A stretch of 64,000 bases of DNA from Candidatus Lucifugimonas marina (GCA_029593915.1 CP046147.1:2396001-2460000); one strand, 5' to 3'. Shown: positions 8,630-17,050, counted from the stretch's first letter. Translations and numbers: made by a program. The notes: generated by a model not told the origin, from the letters alone.

Positions 8630-9862
8630 TTACGGTCCGACCTGTTGAGGTAGAGCACCAGCACCAAACGGAATTGGCGTGGGACTAGGTATTAGCGCAG
8701 AGAGTCGTACCTGAGCATTCACCCAGTCGAAAATTGCGCTGTCGAGAACCATATGAAGATCGAAATTCTTGCGTTCTTCGTTGAAGAAAATAGTCATGCC
8801 ACGAGTGGTAAGAGCTTCGAAACTCTCCTCGTCCACTTCACGAGCATCCTGGACTTCTTCGACAATCAAATAACTCCACCAGTTGTTCTCTTCGTCGAAC
8901 CGTGGAGTGCTTGGGGTGCGGATCGGCAGAATTCGATTTCCATCGCCGTCCAAACCGAACAACAAAGCGTCGAACTCTGGAGATATTCCAAACGGAGCCC
9001 AACCACGATCTCCAAAGTCTCGTCGTACGTTGGGATCGTCGGAGTGGTTCGCTGCAACAGTTTCGATAGGAGTACCAGACTTCAGATCGCGCTCGATCGC
9101 TAAACGACTCTCAAAATCGCCATCGAGTTTGACGATTTCGTACATGTGTACTTGAGCCTGAACACGAGGAATCGTATCGGCGACTACATCACGCAGTCGT
9201 TCTTTGAACATGCTTTTTCGAATGAAATCTCGGAAGACCGCTTCATCTATACCGATTCGGTGAATGAACTGACGTCGAGCTTCCTCAACGTTGTCTTTAT
9301 ATTCCTGTGATTCTCGTTCGGCGACTGTCACAGCCACGAAACCGAGAATCGAAGACAGGCGTTCGTCAACTTCTTCAGCCGACACAGTGATTCCGTGTTG
9401 AGGGGCAAGCTGGAACGCTAGTTCGTTCTCTTGGAGAGTCTGCAATGCGTCGAACAGCGAGTTACCAATCTCGAATGGGACACCCAGGTTTTCACTCATC
9501 CGCTGGTTGAACCGAATGAAATTGACCACGTCGCCCCGTGTGTACTCGGTATCTTCGACACGAAGAGCGAGTTCACGTGGTGGGAACACGTAGTTCTGGA
9601 AGTAAGCGTAGACCGGGATAGCCAGCAATCCGATTAGGACGACCAGAGCAACCATGATGAACGGTCGTGTTTTGACCTGCAGCTGATGTTTATCAGCCAC
9701 CATCTGACGACGGGTTTTCCCGCCGCGCACCGTGATACTGCGTTGACCAGCCTGATAATCGGGAATAGGTGTCCCAACATCCGAAGCCTGATTTTGTTCA
9801 GGATTCTCGCTGTTCTCTGGGTTGCGGTCTTCGGTTGAGTCTTTTGAGTCTTCTGGGGACAT
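8630..9862 (-). CDS. Membrane-anchored SurA/PpiC-type peptidyl-prolyl isomerase
   Basis: A 410-residue foldase. A charged, disordered N-terminal segment (residues 1-80, rich in Glu, Asn and Ser) precedes one membrane helix, PFIMVALVVLIGLLAIPVYA, placing the rest outside the membrane. A SurA-N-like chaperone region follows (YTRGDVVNFIRFNQRM to about residue 230), then a parvulin domain with VHMYEIVKLDGDFESRLAIE, AANHSDDPNVRRDFGDRGW and SPEFDALLFGL. This is the layout of PrsA/SurA-like secretion foldases. It heads the run with hom and thrC, an odd pairing that may reflect only compact packing. Confidence 0.85.
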   Translation of the reverse strand: MSPEDSKDSTEDRNPENSENPEQNQASDVGTPIPDYQAGQRSITVRGGKTRRQMVADKHQLQVKTRPFIMVALVVLIGLLAIPVYAYFQNYVFPPRELALRVEDTEYTRGDVVNFIRFNQRMSENLGVPFEIGNSLFDALQTLQENELAFQLAPQHGITVSAEEVDERLSSILGFVAVTVAERESQEYKDNVEEARRQFIHRIGIDEAVFRDFIRKSMFKERLRDVVADTIPRVQAQVHMYEIVKLDGDFESRLAIERDLKSGTPIETVAANHSDDPNVRRDFGDRGWAPFGISPEFDALLFGLDGDGNRILPIRTPSTPRFDEENNWWSYLIVEEVQDAREVDEESFEALTTRGMTIFFNEERKNFDLHMVLDSAIFDWVNAQVRLSALIPSPTPIPFGAGALPQQVGP

Positions 9863-9879
9863 TTTCGGCGCTTGCTAAT

Positions 9880-9892
9880 GCTCCGGCCGGAG
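9880..9892. repeat. Short GC-rich palindrome
   Basis: CTCCGGCCGGAG is a perfect 12-base palindrome in the 85-base gap between rpsR and the foldase gene. It might lie in a terminator-like structure after rpsR, but no T-tract follows on the minus strand. It may be coincidental. Confidence 0.25.
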
Positions 9893-9947
9893 TCACCTAA
9901 ATAGCGAGCACCGGCCTTATCAACGTTGAACTGTCAGCTAGAAGAGA

Positions 9948-10457
9948 CTATTTGTCGTCTTCGTCTGAGCTTTCAGCTTCGGCTTCTTCAGAAGCCTCTT
10001 CAGTTGAAACGTCTTCAGCAGCAGCTTCGGTTTCTTCTGACTCAGTTTCTTCCGATGCCTCTTCCTCAGTAGCAGCTTCAGCTACTGGAGCATCTTCAGT
10101 TACCTCTGCAACTTCAGTTGATTCGGTTGCTTCGTCGGTAGTTGTTTCTTCTTCATCGTCAGAAATCTTGCTAGTCGATACGGTACCAGTCACACGAAGG
10201 TGCTCAGGAGCGTATGGGAGCAATGCAAGATGACGAGCACGCTTGATAGCGGTGGTCAGGTTTCGCTGACACTTTGCGCAGTTACCTGATTTCTTACCGG
10301 CTTCGATACGTCCACGGTCGGTGATGAATCGTCGGATGCTTGAAACATCCTTGTAGTCGACTGTGCTTTCCTTGCAGAAGCACTGACGACGTCGTCGGCC
10401 TCCGCGTCGGAATGGTGGGCGGCTTCCGCCGGCTTGTGGTGTTCGGGGGGTTGTCAT
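9948..10457 (-). CDS. rpsR: Ribosomal protein bS18 with a long acidic C-terminal extension
   Basis: The small-subunit protein S18 binds next to S6 on the 30S platform. The core, about residues 20-92, has CFCKE, DVSSIRRFITDRGRI, CAKCQRNLTTAIKRARHLAL and LLPYAPEH. Cysteines 26, 28, 60 and 63 can form the zinc site of the C-plus form. S18 is usually 75-90 residues; this one is 169 because of a tail from about residue 98 with roughly 34 Asp/Glu in 72 residues and one Lys, in Glu-Glu-Ala/Ser/Thr repeats. The tail is in the same frame with no stop, so it looks real. It is the third gene of the classical rpsF-ssb-rpsR operon. Confidence 0.95.
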   Translation of the reverse strand: MTTPRTPQAGGSRPPFRRGGRRRRQCFCKESTVDYKDVSSIRRFITDRGRIEAGKKSGNCAKCQRNLTTAIKRARHLALLPYAPEHLRVTGTVSTSKISDDEEETTTDEATESTEVAEVTEDAPVAEAATEEEASEETESEETEAAAEDVSTEEASEEAEAESSDEDDK

Positions 10458-10524
10458 TTTTTACCTCGCGGAAAGGACAGTGGAGCGACCTAGCGACTTG
10501 CCAGATTCATTCCAAAGGAAACTG

Positions 10525-11001
10525 CTACCAGGGCAGTTCCTCCACGTCTTCAGATGGGTTATTTGCAGCAGGAGCTTGTTGCCCGGAAGGACCCTGTTGT
10601 CCCTGAGGATCTGAAGGACCTGCTGAATAAGATTGGGCTTCCGGCGGCGCACCGGCTCCCGTTGATTCACCGCCAGGAGAGTCAAGGAATACAACCTTGA
10701 ACGCTCGTACTTCTAGCGATGTTCGGGCTTCGCCTGAGTTACTCGTGTACTGACGAGTCGACAATCGACCGTCAACAAACACTCGGCGTCCCTTTGCCAA
10801 ATACTGGTTAACCGATTCTGCCTGTCGTTCCCAAGCCGTAACTCGGAACCATTCAGTGTCATCAGTCCACTCGCCATTTTGATCTCGTCGGCTGTTGTTC
10901 ACAGCAAGGCTAAAACTTGTGACGGGCGTGCCGCTTGGCGTGTAACGCATTTCAGGATCGTTACCTGCCCGGCCTATTAGTAGTATCTGGTTAAGACTCA
11001 A
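10525..11001 (-). CDS. ssb: Single-stranded DNA-binding protein
   Basis: A 158-residue SSB. The OB fold spans residues 1-110 with NQILLIGRAGNDPEMRYTPSG, SLAVNNSRRDQNGEW, TEWFRVTAWERQAE and KGRRVFVDGRLSTRQYTS. A Gly/Pro/Gln/Ser-rich linker follows, then the acidic tip EDVEELPW, a variant of the DDIPF partner-docking tail in which the last residue is Trp rather than Phe. It lies between rpsF (42 bases) and rpsR (67 bases) as in most bacteria. Confidence 0.96.
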   Translation of the reverse strand: MSLNQILLIGRAGNDPEMRYTPSGTPVTSFSLAVNNSRRDQNGEWTDDTEWFRVTAWERQAESVNQYLAKGRRVFVDGRLSTRQYTSNSGEARTSLEVRAFKVVFLDSPGGESTGAGAPPEAQSYSAGPSDPQGQQGPSGQQAPAANNPSEDVEELPW

Positions 11002-11043
11002 TTGATATTCATCCGTGAGTAATGCCTAGCTAAAAGCCAGACT

Positions 11044-11361
11044 TTACTCGGCTGCTTCTTCGACGACAACTGGCTTGATCTCATCGCGAACGAGGAGATG
11101 TCGAATAATCGACTGATCAGCGTCAATTGCCTGCTCTAACTCAGGAGCCTTTGCACCCTCGATTTCGAAGTTTGCCTGAAGGTAGTAACCCTCGGTGTTC
11201 TTCTGAATCGGGTATGCCAACGTGCGCTTGCCCCAGACATCAGTGCCTGAAACTTCGCCACCTGCATCGCTTACAAGCGATGTAATTTTCTCTACGGACC
11301 CAGTAGCCTGCTCTTCGTCAGCCTCGCTACCGAGAATCCAAACTAATTCGTACTTTCTCAA
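11044..11361 (-). CDS. rpsF: Ribosomal protein bS6
   Basis: A 105-residue S6 protein, the S18 partner on the 30S platform. Typical features are the opening RKYELVWILGSEADEEQ, the DVWGKRTLAYPIQKNTEGYYLQANFE strand pair and LEQAIDADQSIIRHLLVRDE, followed by a short acidic tail (KPVVVEEAAE). Initiation is at TTG, with GGTGA about 5 bases upstream. It heads the operon rpsF-ssb-rpsR. The 134-base gap upstream may hold its promoter (TTGGAA and CAAAAT 17 apart on the minus strand). Confidence 0.95.
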   Translation of the reverse strand: MRKYELVWILGSEADEEQATGSVEKITSLVSDAGGEVSGTDVWGKRTLAYPIQKNTEGYYLQANFEIEGAKAPELEQAIDADQSIIRHLLVRDEIKPVVVEEAAE

Positions 11362-11495
11362 CGATTCACCGTGTTCTTCTAAATTTGCGCGAAACCGATT
11401 CAGTCTATCACGCGATTGCCGTCCGTCAGCCCCCTATTTTGGCAACCGACGACTCTAGTTCCAAGTCAGTTGTGTCACTCAGAGCAGTTATCGGC

Positions 11496-12740
11496 CTAAG
11501 AATCGAGACCTGGCACAGGGAACTTCGAGGCAAACTTTGCGACCTCAGTTCCCAGTTTCGCTAACGCAGATTCATCGTCATGAGCTTTTACAGCTTCAAG
11601 AATGTACCCAGCGACGTTCTCCATATCGGAAACATTCATTTCACGAGATGTGAGAGCTGGCGTGCCAATTCTGATACCTGAGGTAACCATCGGTGATTCA
11701 GGGTCGAACGGAATGGTGTTCTTGTTTACTACCAGTCCAGCTGAAATCAATGCGGCTTCGGCGTCTTTACCAGTGAGACCAATCGAACGTGTGTCGACGA
11801 GCATCATGTGATTCTCTGTGCCACCGGCAACGATTCGCAAACCACCAGCAGCAAGCCCGCTAGCCAAAGCTTTTGAATTTTGTACTACCTGGTGTGCGTA
11901 GTTCTTGAATTCAGGCTGCATGGCCTCTTTGTAAGCTACTGCCTTACCGGCAATTGCGTGTTCCATGGGGCCGCCCTGCATGTTTGGAAACACTGCTGAG
12001 TTGTATTTTCGGCGGAACTCTTTCTTGGTGAGTGCCATAGCGCCACGAGGACCACGAAGGGTTTTGTGAGTGGTGCTAGTTACGATATCGGCGTATTCGA
12101 CCGGCGAAGGATGCGCACCACCCGCGATAAGACCAGCGATGTGCGCCATATCGACTAGCAAGTAAGCGCCAACAGCGTCGGCTATTTCACGGAATCGCTT
12201 GAAGTCGATCGCCATCGGATAGGCGGTGTAACCAGCGATGATGATGGCAGGCTTGAATTCTTCGGCTTGTTGCTGAAGCGTGTCGTAGTTGAGCGATTCA
12301 GTGTCGGGGTCGACTCCATAGTGCCCAAATTCGTAGAGCTTGCCAGAGAAGTTGACTGGCGAACCGTGCGTTAGGTGCCCACCGTGGTCAAGCGACATCG
12401 CCATAATTCGGTCGCCAGGGTTTGCGAGTGCGAAAAACGCAGCCATGTTGGCCTGAGAACCGGAGTGCGGCTGGACGTTGGCGTGTTCAGCACCAAACAA
12501 TTCTTTCGCGCGGTCGATTGCAAGCTGCTCGCTAACATCGACGTTCTCGCAGCCGGCGTAGTAACGACGTCCGGGGTAGCCCTCGGCGTACTTATTAGTC
12601 AGAACCGAACCACCAGTTTCGAGCACCGCTGCACTCGTGTAGTTCTCTGACGCGATCATCACCAGTTGATCTCGCTGGCGTCGCTGTTCGTTTTCTATTA
12701 CTTTTGCGATTTCAGGATCAAAAGTGGCAATTGCCGACAT
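11496..12740 (-). CDS. glyA: Serine hydroxymethyltransferase
   Basis: This PLP enzyme interconverts serine and glycine with tetrahydrofolate, supplying one-carbon units. The 414-residue protein shows [63 protein letters not shown] and the PLP lysine motif [14 protein letters not shown], then [19 protein letters not shown]. The ATG at 12740 is preceded by GGAG at 5-base spacing; a frame open to 12770 adds ten untypical residues. It stands alone; the downstream gap of 134 bases separates it from rpsF. Confidence 0.97.
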   Translation of the reverse strand: MSAIATFDPEIAKVIENEQRRQRDQLVMIASENYTSAAVLETGGSVLTNKYAEGYPGRRYYAGCENVDVSEQLAIDRAKELFGAEHANVQPHSGSQANMAAFFALANPGDRIMAMSLDHGGHLTHGSPVNFSGKLYEFGHYGVDPDTESLNYDTLQQQAEEFKPAIIIAGYTAYPMAIDFKRFREIADAVGAYLLVDMAHIAGLIAGGAHPSPVEYADIVTSTTHKTLRGPRGAMALTKKEFRRKYNSAVFPNMQGGPMEHAIAGKAVAYKEAMQPEFKNYAHQVVQNSKALASGLAAGGLRIVAGGTENHMMLVDTRSIGLTGKDAEAALISAGLVVNKNTIPFDPESPMVTSGIRIGTPALTSREMNVSDMENVAGYILEAVKAHDDESALAKLGTEVAKFASKFPVPGLDS

Positions 12741-12920
12741 GGGATCTCCGATACAGCGTTGTATGTGCATTGGCGCATCAACACTGTGGGCTAACTATCG
12801 TTGGATTAATGGATATTCGGACTCGAACCAAGACCAAATTCGCACACAGGTTAAAAGTCTATAGTCCACCGTAAAAATTCGCCTTATATCCGTTAACAAT
12901 CGCCAGACTTTGAATGAATT

Positions 12921-12972
12921 CCCGCTGATGCAATCTATACGGCTGGTTATGATGTGTTGCCTAATCAGCGGG
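12921..12972 (+). other. Nine-base-pair inverted repeat in the LmbE gene leader
   Basis: CCCGCTGAT (12921-12929) and ATCAGCGGG (12964-12972) are perfectly complementary and enclose 34 bases. It sits 60 bases before the deacetylase ATG within the 262-base divergent gap between glyA and the deacetylase gene. It may be a leader hairpin or a spaced regulator site. No T-tract follows. The rest of the gap shows only weak promoter-like sequences. Confidence 0.4.
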
Positions 12973-13032
12973 CGTAACTTGATTTACGGCTACCGCCCTA
13001 ATTATTGCCTTACTTTATGGCTGGGAGAATCC

Positions 13033-13785
13033 ATGACATATCCATTTTCGACACCGCACGAGGTGACGAAATACGAGATCATCGATGAAGTGCCTAAACG
13101 TGCGATGGTGATATTCGCTCACCCTGACGACGCAGAAATTGGAGCCGGGGCGACCGCTGCCCTTTGGGCCACACAGGGAACCGAGATTACTTATGTCCAA
13201 TGCACCACAGGCAGCAGTGGCAGCAACGACCTGGAGATGACGTCCGAAAAGATCGTTGGAATTCGAGCAGCCGAACAACGAGCCGCAGCCGATGCCATTG
13301 GTGTTGGCGACATCGTGGTTCTGGATCACCCGGACGGCGAGCTTGAAGCCAATAGGATATTTTTAGGCGAAGTCGTCCATGCGATCAGAAAGTATCGACC
13401 TGAGGTCGTTTTCACGCACGACCAGCACCGTATAAACGGGTTCCAACACCGGGATCATCGGCACGTCGGTATTACCGTTCAAGATGCGGTCTACCCATAT
13501 GCCCGTGACCACCTCCACTTCCCTGAACAGTTAGTCGACGGTGTTGAGCCATACAAAGTGAAACACCTGCTTTTCTGGGGCACCGATAATCCCGACGTGC
13601 TAGTCGATGTTTCTGATTCCGTCGATACAAAAATCAATGCACTGGCAAAACACGAGAGCCAATTACCTGGTCTGTCGTTTGGATCGGATATGGACGTACG
13701 CATGCGAGCGCGCCACACCGATGCAGCAAAGGGTTACGGCTTCAAGTACGGTGAAACTTTCCGCCGATTAACGGCCCGAGCGTAA
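13033..13785 (+). CDS. LmbE/PIG-L family N-deacetylase
   Basis: A 250-residue zinc-dependent deacetylase of the PIG-L family, which removes acetyl from GlcNAc-type sugars. The zinc motif AHPDD is at about residue 28 (VIFAHPDDAEIGAGATAALW), GSSGSNDLEM follows, and the distal metal ligand lies in GFQHRDHRHVGITVQDAVYP. Relatives include MshB and BshB. ATG at 13033 is preceded by GGGAG 5 bases upstream; the frame is open to 12910 but that part looks non-coding. Its neighbour downstream is the PHP protein. The substrate is not evident. Confidence 0.88.
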   Translation: MTYPFSTPHEVTKYEIIDEVPKRAMVIFAHPDDAEIGAGATAALWATQGTEITYVQCTTGSSGSNDLEMTSEKIVGIRAAEQRAAADAIGVGDIVVLDHPDGELEANRIFLGEVVHAIRKYRPEVVFTHDQHRINGFQHRDHRHVGITVQDAVYPYARDHLHFPEQLVDGVEPYKVKHLLFWGTDNPDVLVDVSDSVDTKINALAKHESQLPGLSFGSDMDVRMRARHTDAAKGYGFKYGETFRRLTARA

Positions 13786-13839
13786 AGTACTAGCGGTCTA
13801 TGAATGCATCAAAGATGCCTGAGGACTACGGATAGATAG

Positions 13840-14730
13840 TTGCCACGAGTCGACATTAACGCCCACATACTGCCCGGCTTGGACGATGGGCCAACAACGG
13901 TGGAAGAAAGCCTTGCGATGGCTCGTATGGCTGCGCGTGATGGAACAGACGTTATCGTCGCAACCCCGCACTATCGAGACATGGAGCTTGAGCACCAGTC
14001 GGGAAGAATTGTTCGGGAACTTGCCGACACGATAAACGCTGCTCTGCGTAGCGATTCAGCTCGCCGCAACGCTCCTCGTGTACGAATATTCACCGGGATG
14101 ATGTACAAGCTCGACACTTCGCTGCCAGATCTGGTCGACTCTGAAAGTGCCGTCACGCTGAACAGGACTCGCTTCTTGTTGGTCGAACCGCCGTACAACA
14201 GGCTTCCAAAGTACGTTGAAGATGTGCTGAGTCGTTTGCTCACCCAGCGTCTGGTTCCAGTACTCGCTCACCCAGAGCGAAACATTGAATTTCAAAAAGA
14301 CCCAAAACGACTGCAAGTTCTCGTCGAAGACGGCGTGCTCGTGCAGATCGCGGCGGGAAGTATCACCGGGCAGAATGGAACGAACGCAAGACGAGCCGCG
14401 GAGCAATTCATCCGAAGAGGCATCGCTCACGTCGTGTCGAGTGAGATGCACAGCGAGCGTGCTCCGAGATCACCAATTTTGAGCGAAGCCTACGAAATCG
14501 TTGCTGAGTTAGTTGGCGAGCGTGAGGCGATAGACCTGTTCGAAACCAACCCCGACATGCTCCTTGAAGGACGTTCTCCACAAGTGAGAGAACGCGTAGC
14601 GGGGTCACGACTCCGACGCAGCTGGATGCGAATGCCCGAAATCCAGATCAACAATCCGTTCCCTGAACAAACCACTCGAACGTGGCAGCGCAGGTTCAGG
14701 CGAGTTAAGCGGCTGACAGGCCGCGCATAA
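13840..14730 (+). CDS. PHP-fold protein of the CpsB/YwqE tyrosine phosphatase family, altered metal site
   Basis: A 296-residue protein with the family framework: NAHILPGLDDGPTTVEESLA, VIVATPHYRD, LVEPPYNRLPKYVEDVL, PVLAHPERN, a final SSEMHSE and TNPDMLLEG. CpsB/YwqE enzymes are Mn-dependent phosphotyrosine phosphatases of capsule synthesis. Expected ligands differ here: the first motif reads D-I-N-A-H rather than D-x-H-x-H, the usual G-x-E after the second motif reads G-M-M, and the final S-D-x-H reads S-E-M-H. It may bind metal differently or be catalytically weak. Initiation is at TTG 13840; no kinase or capsule genes are nearby. Its end overlaps the convergent PAP2-like gene by 26 bases. 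Confidence 0.75.
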   Translation: MPRVDINAHILPGLDDGPTTVEESLAMARMAARDGTDVIVATPHYRDMELEHQSGRIVRELADTINAALRSDSARRNAPRVRIFTGMMYKLDTSLPDLVDSESAVTLNRTRFLLVEPPYNRLPKYVEDVLSRLLTQRLVPVLAHPERNIEFQKDPKRLQVLVEDGVLVQIAAGSITGQNGTNARRAAEQFIRRGIAHVVSSEMHSERAPRSPILSEAYEIVAELVGEREAIDLFETNPDMLLEGRSPQVRERVAGSRLRRSWMRMPEIQINNPFPEQTTRTWQRRFRRVKRLTGRA

Positions 14731-15292
14731 GCCGGACGAAACTTGTGATCAAAGGTTCCAAGAATCGTCGCAAGTAAGTTGTGAACCCGTAAATTGCGAT
14801 ACCCACTATCGCACCACCTACGATGTCGGTCGGGTAGAAAACTCCTGCGTACAGCCGTGAGAATCCAAACAGAGTCGCTGCCGCGTACAACCACCAACCG
14901 AACTTCCTGTTGATAGTGCAAGCTGCGGTGGCTGCTGCAAACCCTACAGCTACAGGGTTGGCGGGGAATGAAGGATCGGTCGGAGGGTAGAACAGCAGGT
15001 TCAGCTCATCGCCGTGTTCAACAAACGGACGTGGGCGTTCGAGCCAAATATTGAACAACCAAACGACGACGTTGGCTATTGAGAGTGCGCTGATACCCAT
15101 CAGCATGGTCAGCTGGTATTTGACCCGTTCAGCTGGAGTTTTGCCAGAAAACCATAAGCCAAGCATTCCGAGCGAAAACACCAGCGGCATCAAATAGTCA
15201 CTGGCGGCCAATCGCATCAGGTCGTCGAAGATTTTCACGTTGCCTGATAGACCGTTTAGCCAGATGACGATATTTGCATCGAGCGAGGTCAT
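14705..15292 (-). CDS. PAP2-like membrane protein lacking both catalytic histidines
   Basis: A 195-residue integral membrane protein of the PAP2/undecaprenyl-pyrophosphatase fold with about five to six helices. Motif 1 is partly kept (LERPRPF, residues 84-90, no upstream Lys). Motif 2 reads SFPANPVAVGFA with Pro at about residue 113 where His is expected. Motif 3 reads FSRLYAGVFYPTDIVGG with Phe at about residue 152 where the nucleophilic His is expected. The fold is clear but phosphatase activity is unlikely. The ATG at 15292 overlaps the stop of the upstream membrane gene (ATGA), so the two are translationally coupled. Confidence 0.8.
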   Translation of the reverse strand: MTSLDANIVIWLNGLSGNVKIFDDLMRLAASDYLMPLVFSLGMLGLWFSGKTPAERVKYQLTMLMGISALSIANVVVWLFNIWLERPRPFVEHGDELNLLFYPPTDPSFPANPVAVGFAAATAACTINRKFGWWLYAAATLFGFSRLYAGVFYPTDIVGGAIVGIAIYGFTTYLRRFLEPLITSFVRLMRGLSAA

Positions 15293-15924
15293 TCTGATGA
15301 ACCACCCTTGCGAGACAGCATCCTCATCAAGCTCCAACGATCAGCCTTGGAAAGTTCGCCGCGCCACAAAACTCGGATATCGGCTCGAAAGTTCCGCCAT
15401 GAAATCGGCAGATTCGATAGGTATGGGCGATTGGACAGACCTTCCAACCCATCGGTGTCACTATTCGTCGCTGTGCCGGCGTTACCGCTCTCGGCTGCAC
15501 TCAGAATTTTCATACTCAGCGTACCGACAACTGCCGAAACGAAAAAGGCAAGAATCACGGCGAGCGCGAACCAGCCCGTTTGCTTCACGCCGTCAAGACC
15601 ACCGTGAATGTCGTTCACGTTTCGAGCACCAGCGATCTCGCTCCAGCTAGCCTTGCCCCACTCCCGTGTAAGTGAATCTGCCTCAACGCTTCCGGCCGCC
15701 CACGGACCTTCGACCCACAAGGGCTGAAGGAAGAACACAGCGATTCCTGTCAGGATCAACGCTATCCCGAGAATCCGGGTGATGCCCGCGTGAGGCGTTA
15801 GCCAAAGACCACGAATACCAGAGTTCGAAACGGCGATTTGCAGTGCGCCAATACTCGCGAGAAACGCGAATAAAAAGTAGTGACCTGCAAACAAATCCCG
15901 CACCGCCATTGGGTCGGTATTCAC
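15289..15924 (-). CDS. Membrane protein of unknown function
   Basis: A 211-residue protein I do not recognise. It has hydrophobic segments at about residues 14-34 (GHYFLFAFLASIGALQIAVS), 48-68 (TRILGIALILTGIAVFFLQP) and 117-138 (TGWFALAVILAFFVSAVVGT), with a soluble loop rich in Trp and Gly between the second and third. The C-terminal 60 residues are Arg/Trp-rich and probably cytoplasmic (WRNFRADIRVLWRGELSKAD). It is coupled by ATGA overlap to the PAP2-like gene, so the two may form a membrane complex. Confidence 0.75.
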   Translation of the reverse strand: MNTDPMAVRDLFAGHYFLFAFLASIGALQIAVSNSGIRGLWLTPHAGITRILGIALILTGIAVFFLQPLWVEGPWAAGSVEADSLTREWGKASWSEIAGARNVNDIHGGLDGVKQTGWFALAVILAFFVSAVVGTLSMKILSAAESGNAGTATNSDTDGLEGLSNRPYLSNLPISWRNFRADIRVLWRGELSKADRWSLMRMLSRKGGSSE

Positions 15925-15980
15925 TTAGCTTGTCCTTACTTAACTGAAGCCTCTAGAAACGTACGGAGGGTACGAACCGA

Positions 15981-16916
15981 CTACCCGCCAGAAGGCGTGA
16001 CCATCGTGCACCACTTCAGGTAATTGTCGTTATCACCAACAACTGTGGAAAAATACAAATCCTGGAGTTTCTTGGTGATTGGTCCTGTTTCACCCGTCCC
16101 GATGTTTCGATTATCTAACTCCCCAACCGAAGTGAGGTGAGCAGCGGTACCTGTGAGGAAGACTTCGTCAGCAAGATATAGCTCTGAGCGGTGGATGTGT
16201 CGCTGAACTACTTCCAATCCGAGCTCGTCTTTGGCGAGTTGGATGACGGAGTCGCGGGTGATTCCGAGAAGACAGTTGTCGGTTTCCGATGGAGTGCTGA
16301 TGACGCCATCGCGAATCATGAACAAGTTTTCACCTGAGCCTTCAGAAACTGAACCGTCCTGGTTCAGCAAAATCGCTTCATCGACCCCGGCTGCAAGTGC
16401 CTCGGTCTTGGCAAGAATGCTCGTGGTGTACAGACCCGAAATCTTTACGCCGGTAGGCATCGAAGAGTCCATAGGTCGGCGCCACGATGACGTCTGACAC
16501 TTGAGCGGACGAGTATTGTCGATGTAGGAACCGAACGGAACGATCACGAGCATGAACTCGTCTGCGACGGAGTTCAGATTGAGATTCGCAACCAGCTGTT
16601 CGCCCTTGAATGCCAGAGGACGCAGGTAAACATCTTCTGCAAAACCGTTTTTCTCCAACAGATCAGTCGTGATTTTGCAGAGTTCATCGACAGTGTACGG
16701 CAGGTTGATTCGGAGAATCTGGCAGCCACGAATCAATCGTTCGTAGTGTTCGCGCAGTCGGAAGATAACAACCTTGCCAAGCCGCTCGTTCCAGTTGCCA
16801 CGAATGCCTTCGAACACGGCCGTACCGTAGTGGAGAGCGTGAGTCTTGACGCCTACCGTAGCGTCCTCTTCGGGAACTTGCTTCCCACCGAGGAATGCCC
16901 AGGTCTGTTGCGTCAT
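15981..16916 (-). CDS. ilvE: Branched-chain amino acid aminotransferase
   Basis: The class IV PLP aminotransferase performs the last step of valine, leucine and isoleucine synthesis. The 311-residue protein shows HALHYGTAVFEGIRG, FRLREHYERLIRGCQILRI, YLRPLAFKG, the PLP lysine in GVKISGLYTTSILAK, EAILLNQDGSVSEGSGENLF and EVFLTGTAAHLTSVGELDNR. The ATG at 16916 has GGAG 8 bases upstream. It has its own promoter (17053-17080) and a structured leader, separate from the ilvBNC operon. Confidence 0.96.
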   Translation of the reverse strand: MTQQTWAFLGGKQVPEEDATVGVKTHALHYGTAVFEGIRGNWNERLGKVVIFRLREHYERLIRGCQILRINLPYTVDELCKITTDLLEKNGFAEDVYLRPLAFKGEQLVANLNLNSVADEFMLVIVPFGSYIDNTRPLKCQTSSWRRPMDSSMPTGVKISGLYTTSILAKTEALAAGVDEAILLNQDGSVSEGSGENLFMIRDGVISTPSETDNCLLGITRDSVIQLAKDELGLEVVQRHIHRSELYLADEVFLTGTAAHLTSVGELDNRNIGTGETGPITKKLQDLYFSTVVGDNDNYLKWCTMVTPSGG

Positions 16917-16937
16917 GATTTCGTCTCCTAATATGCA

Positions 16938-16996
16938 ACACGCCCGCAACCACTGCGACCGACATTTCGGTCATTCTGCAGATAGCGCGGGCGTGT
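16938..16996 (-). promoter_or_regulatory. Structured leader of ilvE mRNA
   Basis: ACACGCCCGC (16938-16947) and GCGGGCGTGT (16987-16996) form a perfect 10-bp stem enclosing an inner hairpin GACCGA-CATT-TCGGTC (16957-16972). The element ends 22 bases before the ilvE ATG. A minus-strand frame starting at 16974 inside it reads MTEMSVAVVAGVLHI, rich in branched-chain residues, though no ribosome site is visible. It could be a leader for attenuation or a protein or ligand-binding element. No T-tract is present. Confidence 0.5.
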
Positions 16997-17025
16997 CAAC
17001 TCAAATAAGTAGCTGCACTCAAATA

Positions 17026-17050
17026 GCGACTGATTAGCTCAGCCAGTCGC
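17026..17050 (-). other. Hairpin at the expected 5' end of the ilvE transcript
   Basis: GCGACTG (17026-17032) and CAGTCGC (17044-17050) form a perfect 7-bp inverted repeat with an 11-base loop, lying right after the ilvE -10 box where transcription should begin. It may be a 5' mRNA hairpin or an operator. Confidence 0.4.

Noticed and set aside
10000..10150. Plus-strand Ser-rich frame opposite the S18 tail
   Set aside because: It is the antisense image of the Glu-rich repeats of rpsR, without a start signal or family match.
16684..16974. A full-length gene in the second frame over ilvE
   Set aside because: It is almost entirely inside ilvE. Only its first 15 residues, in the leader, might matter and are discussed as a possible leader peptide.
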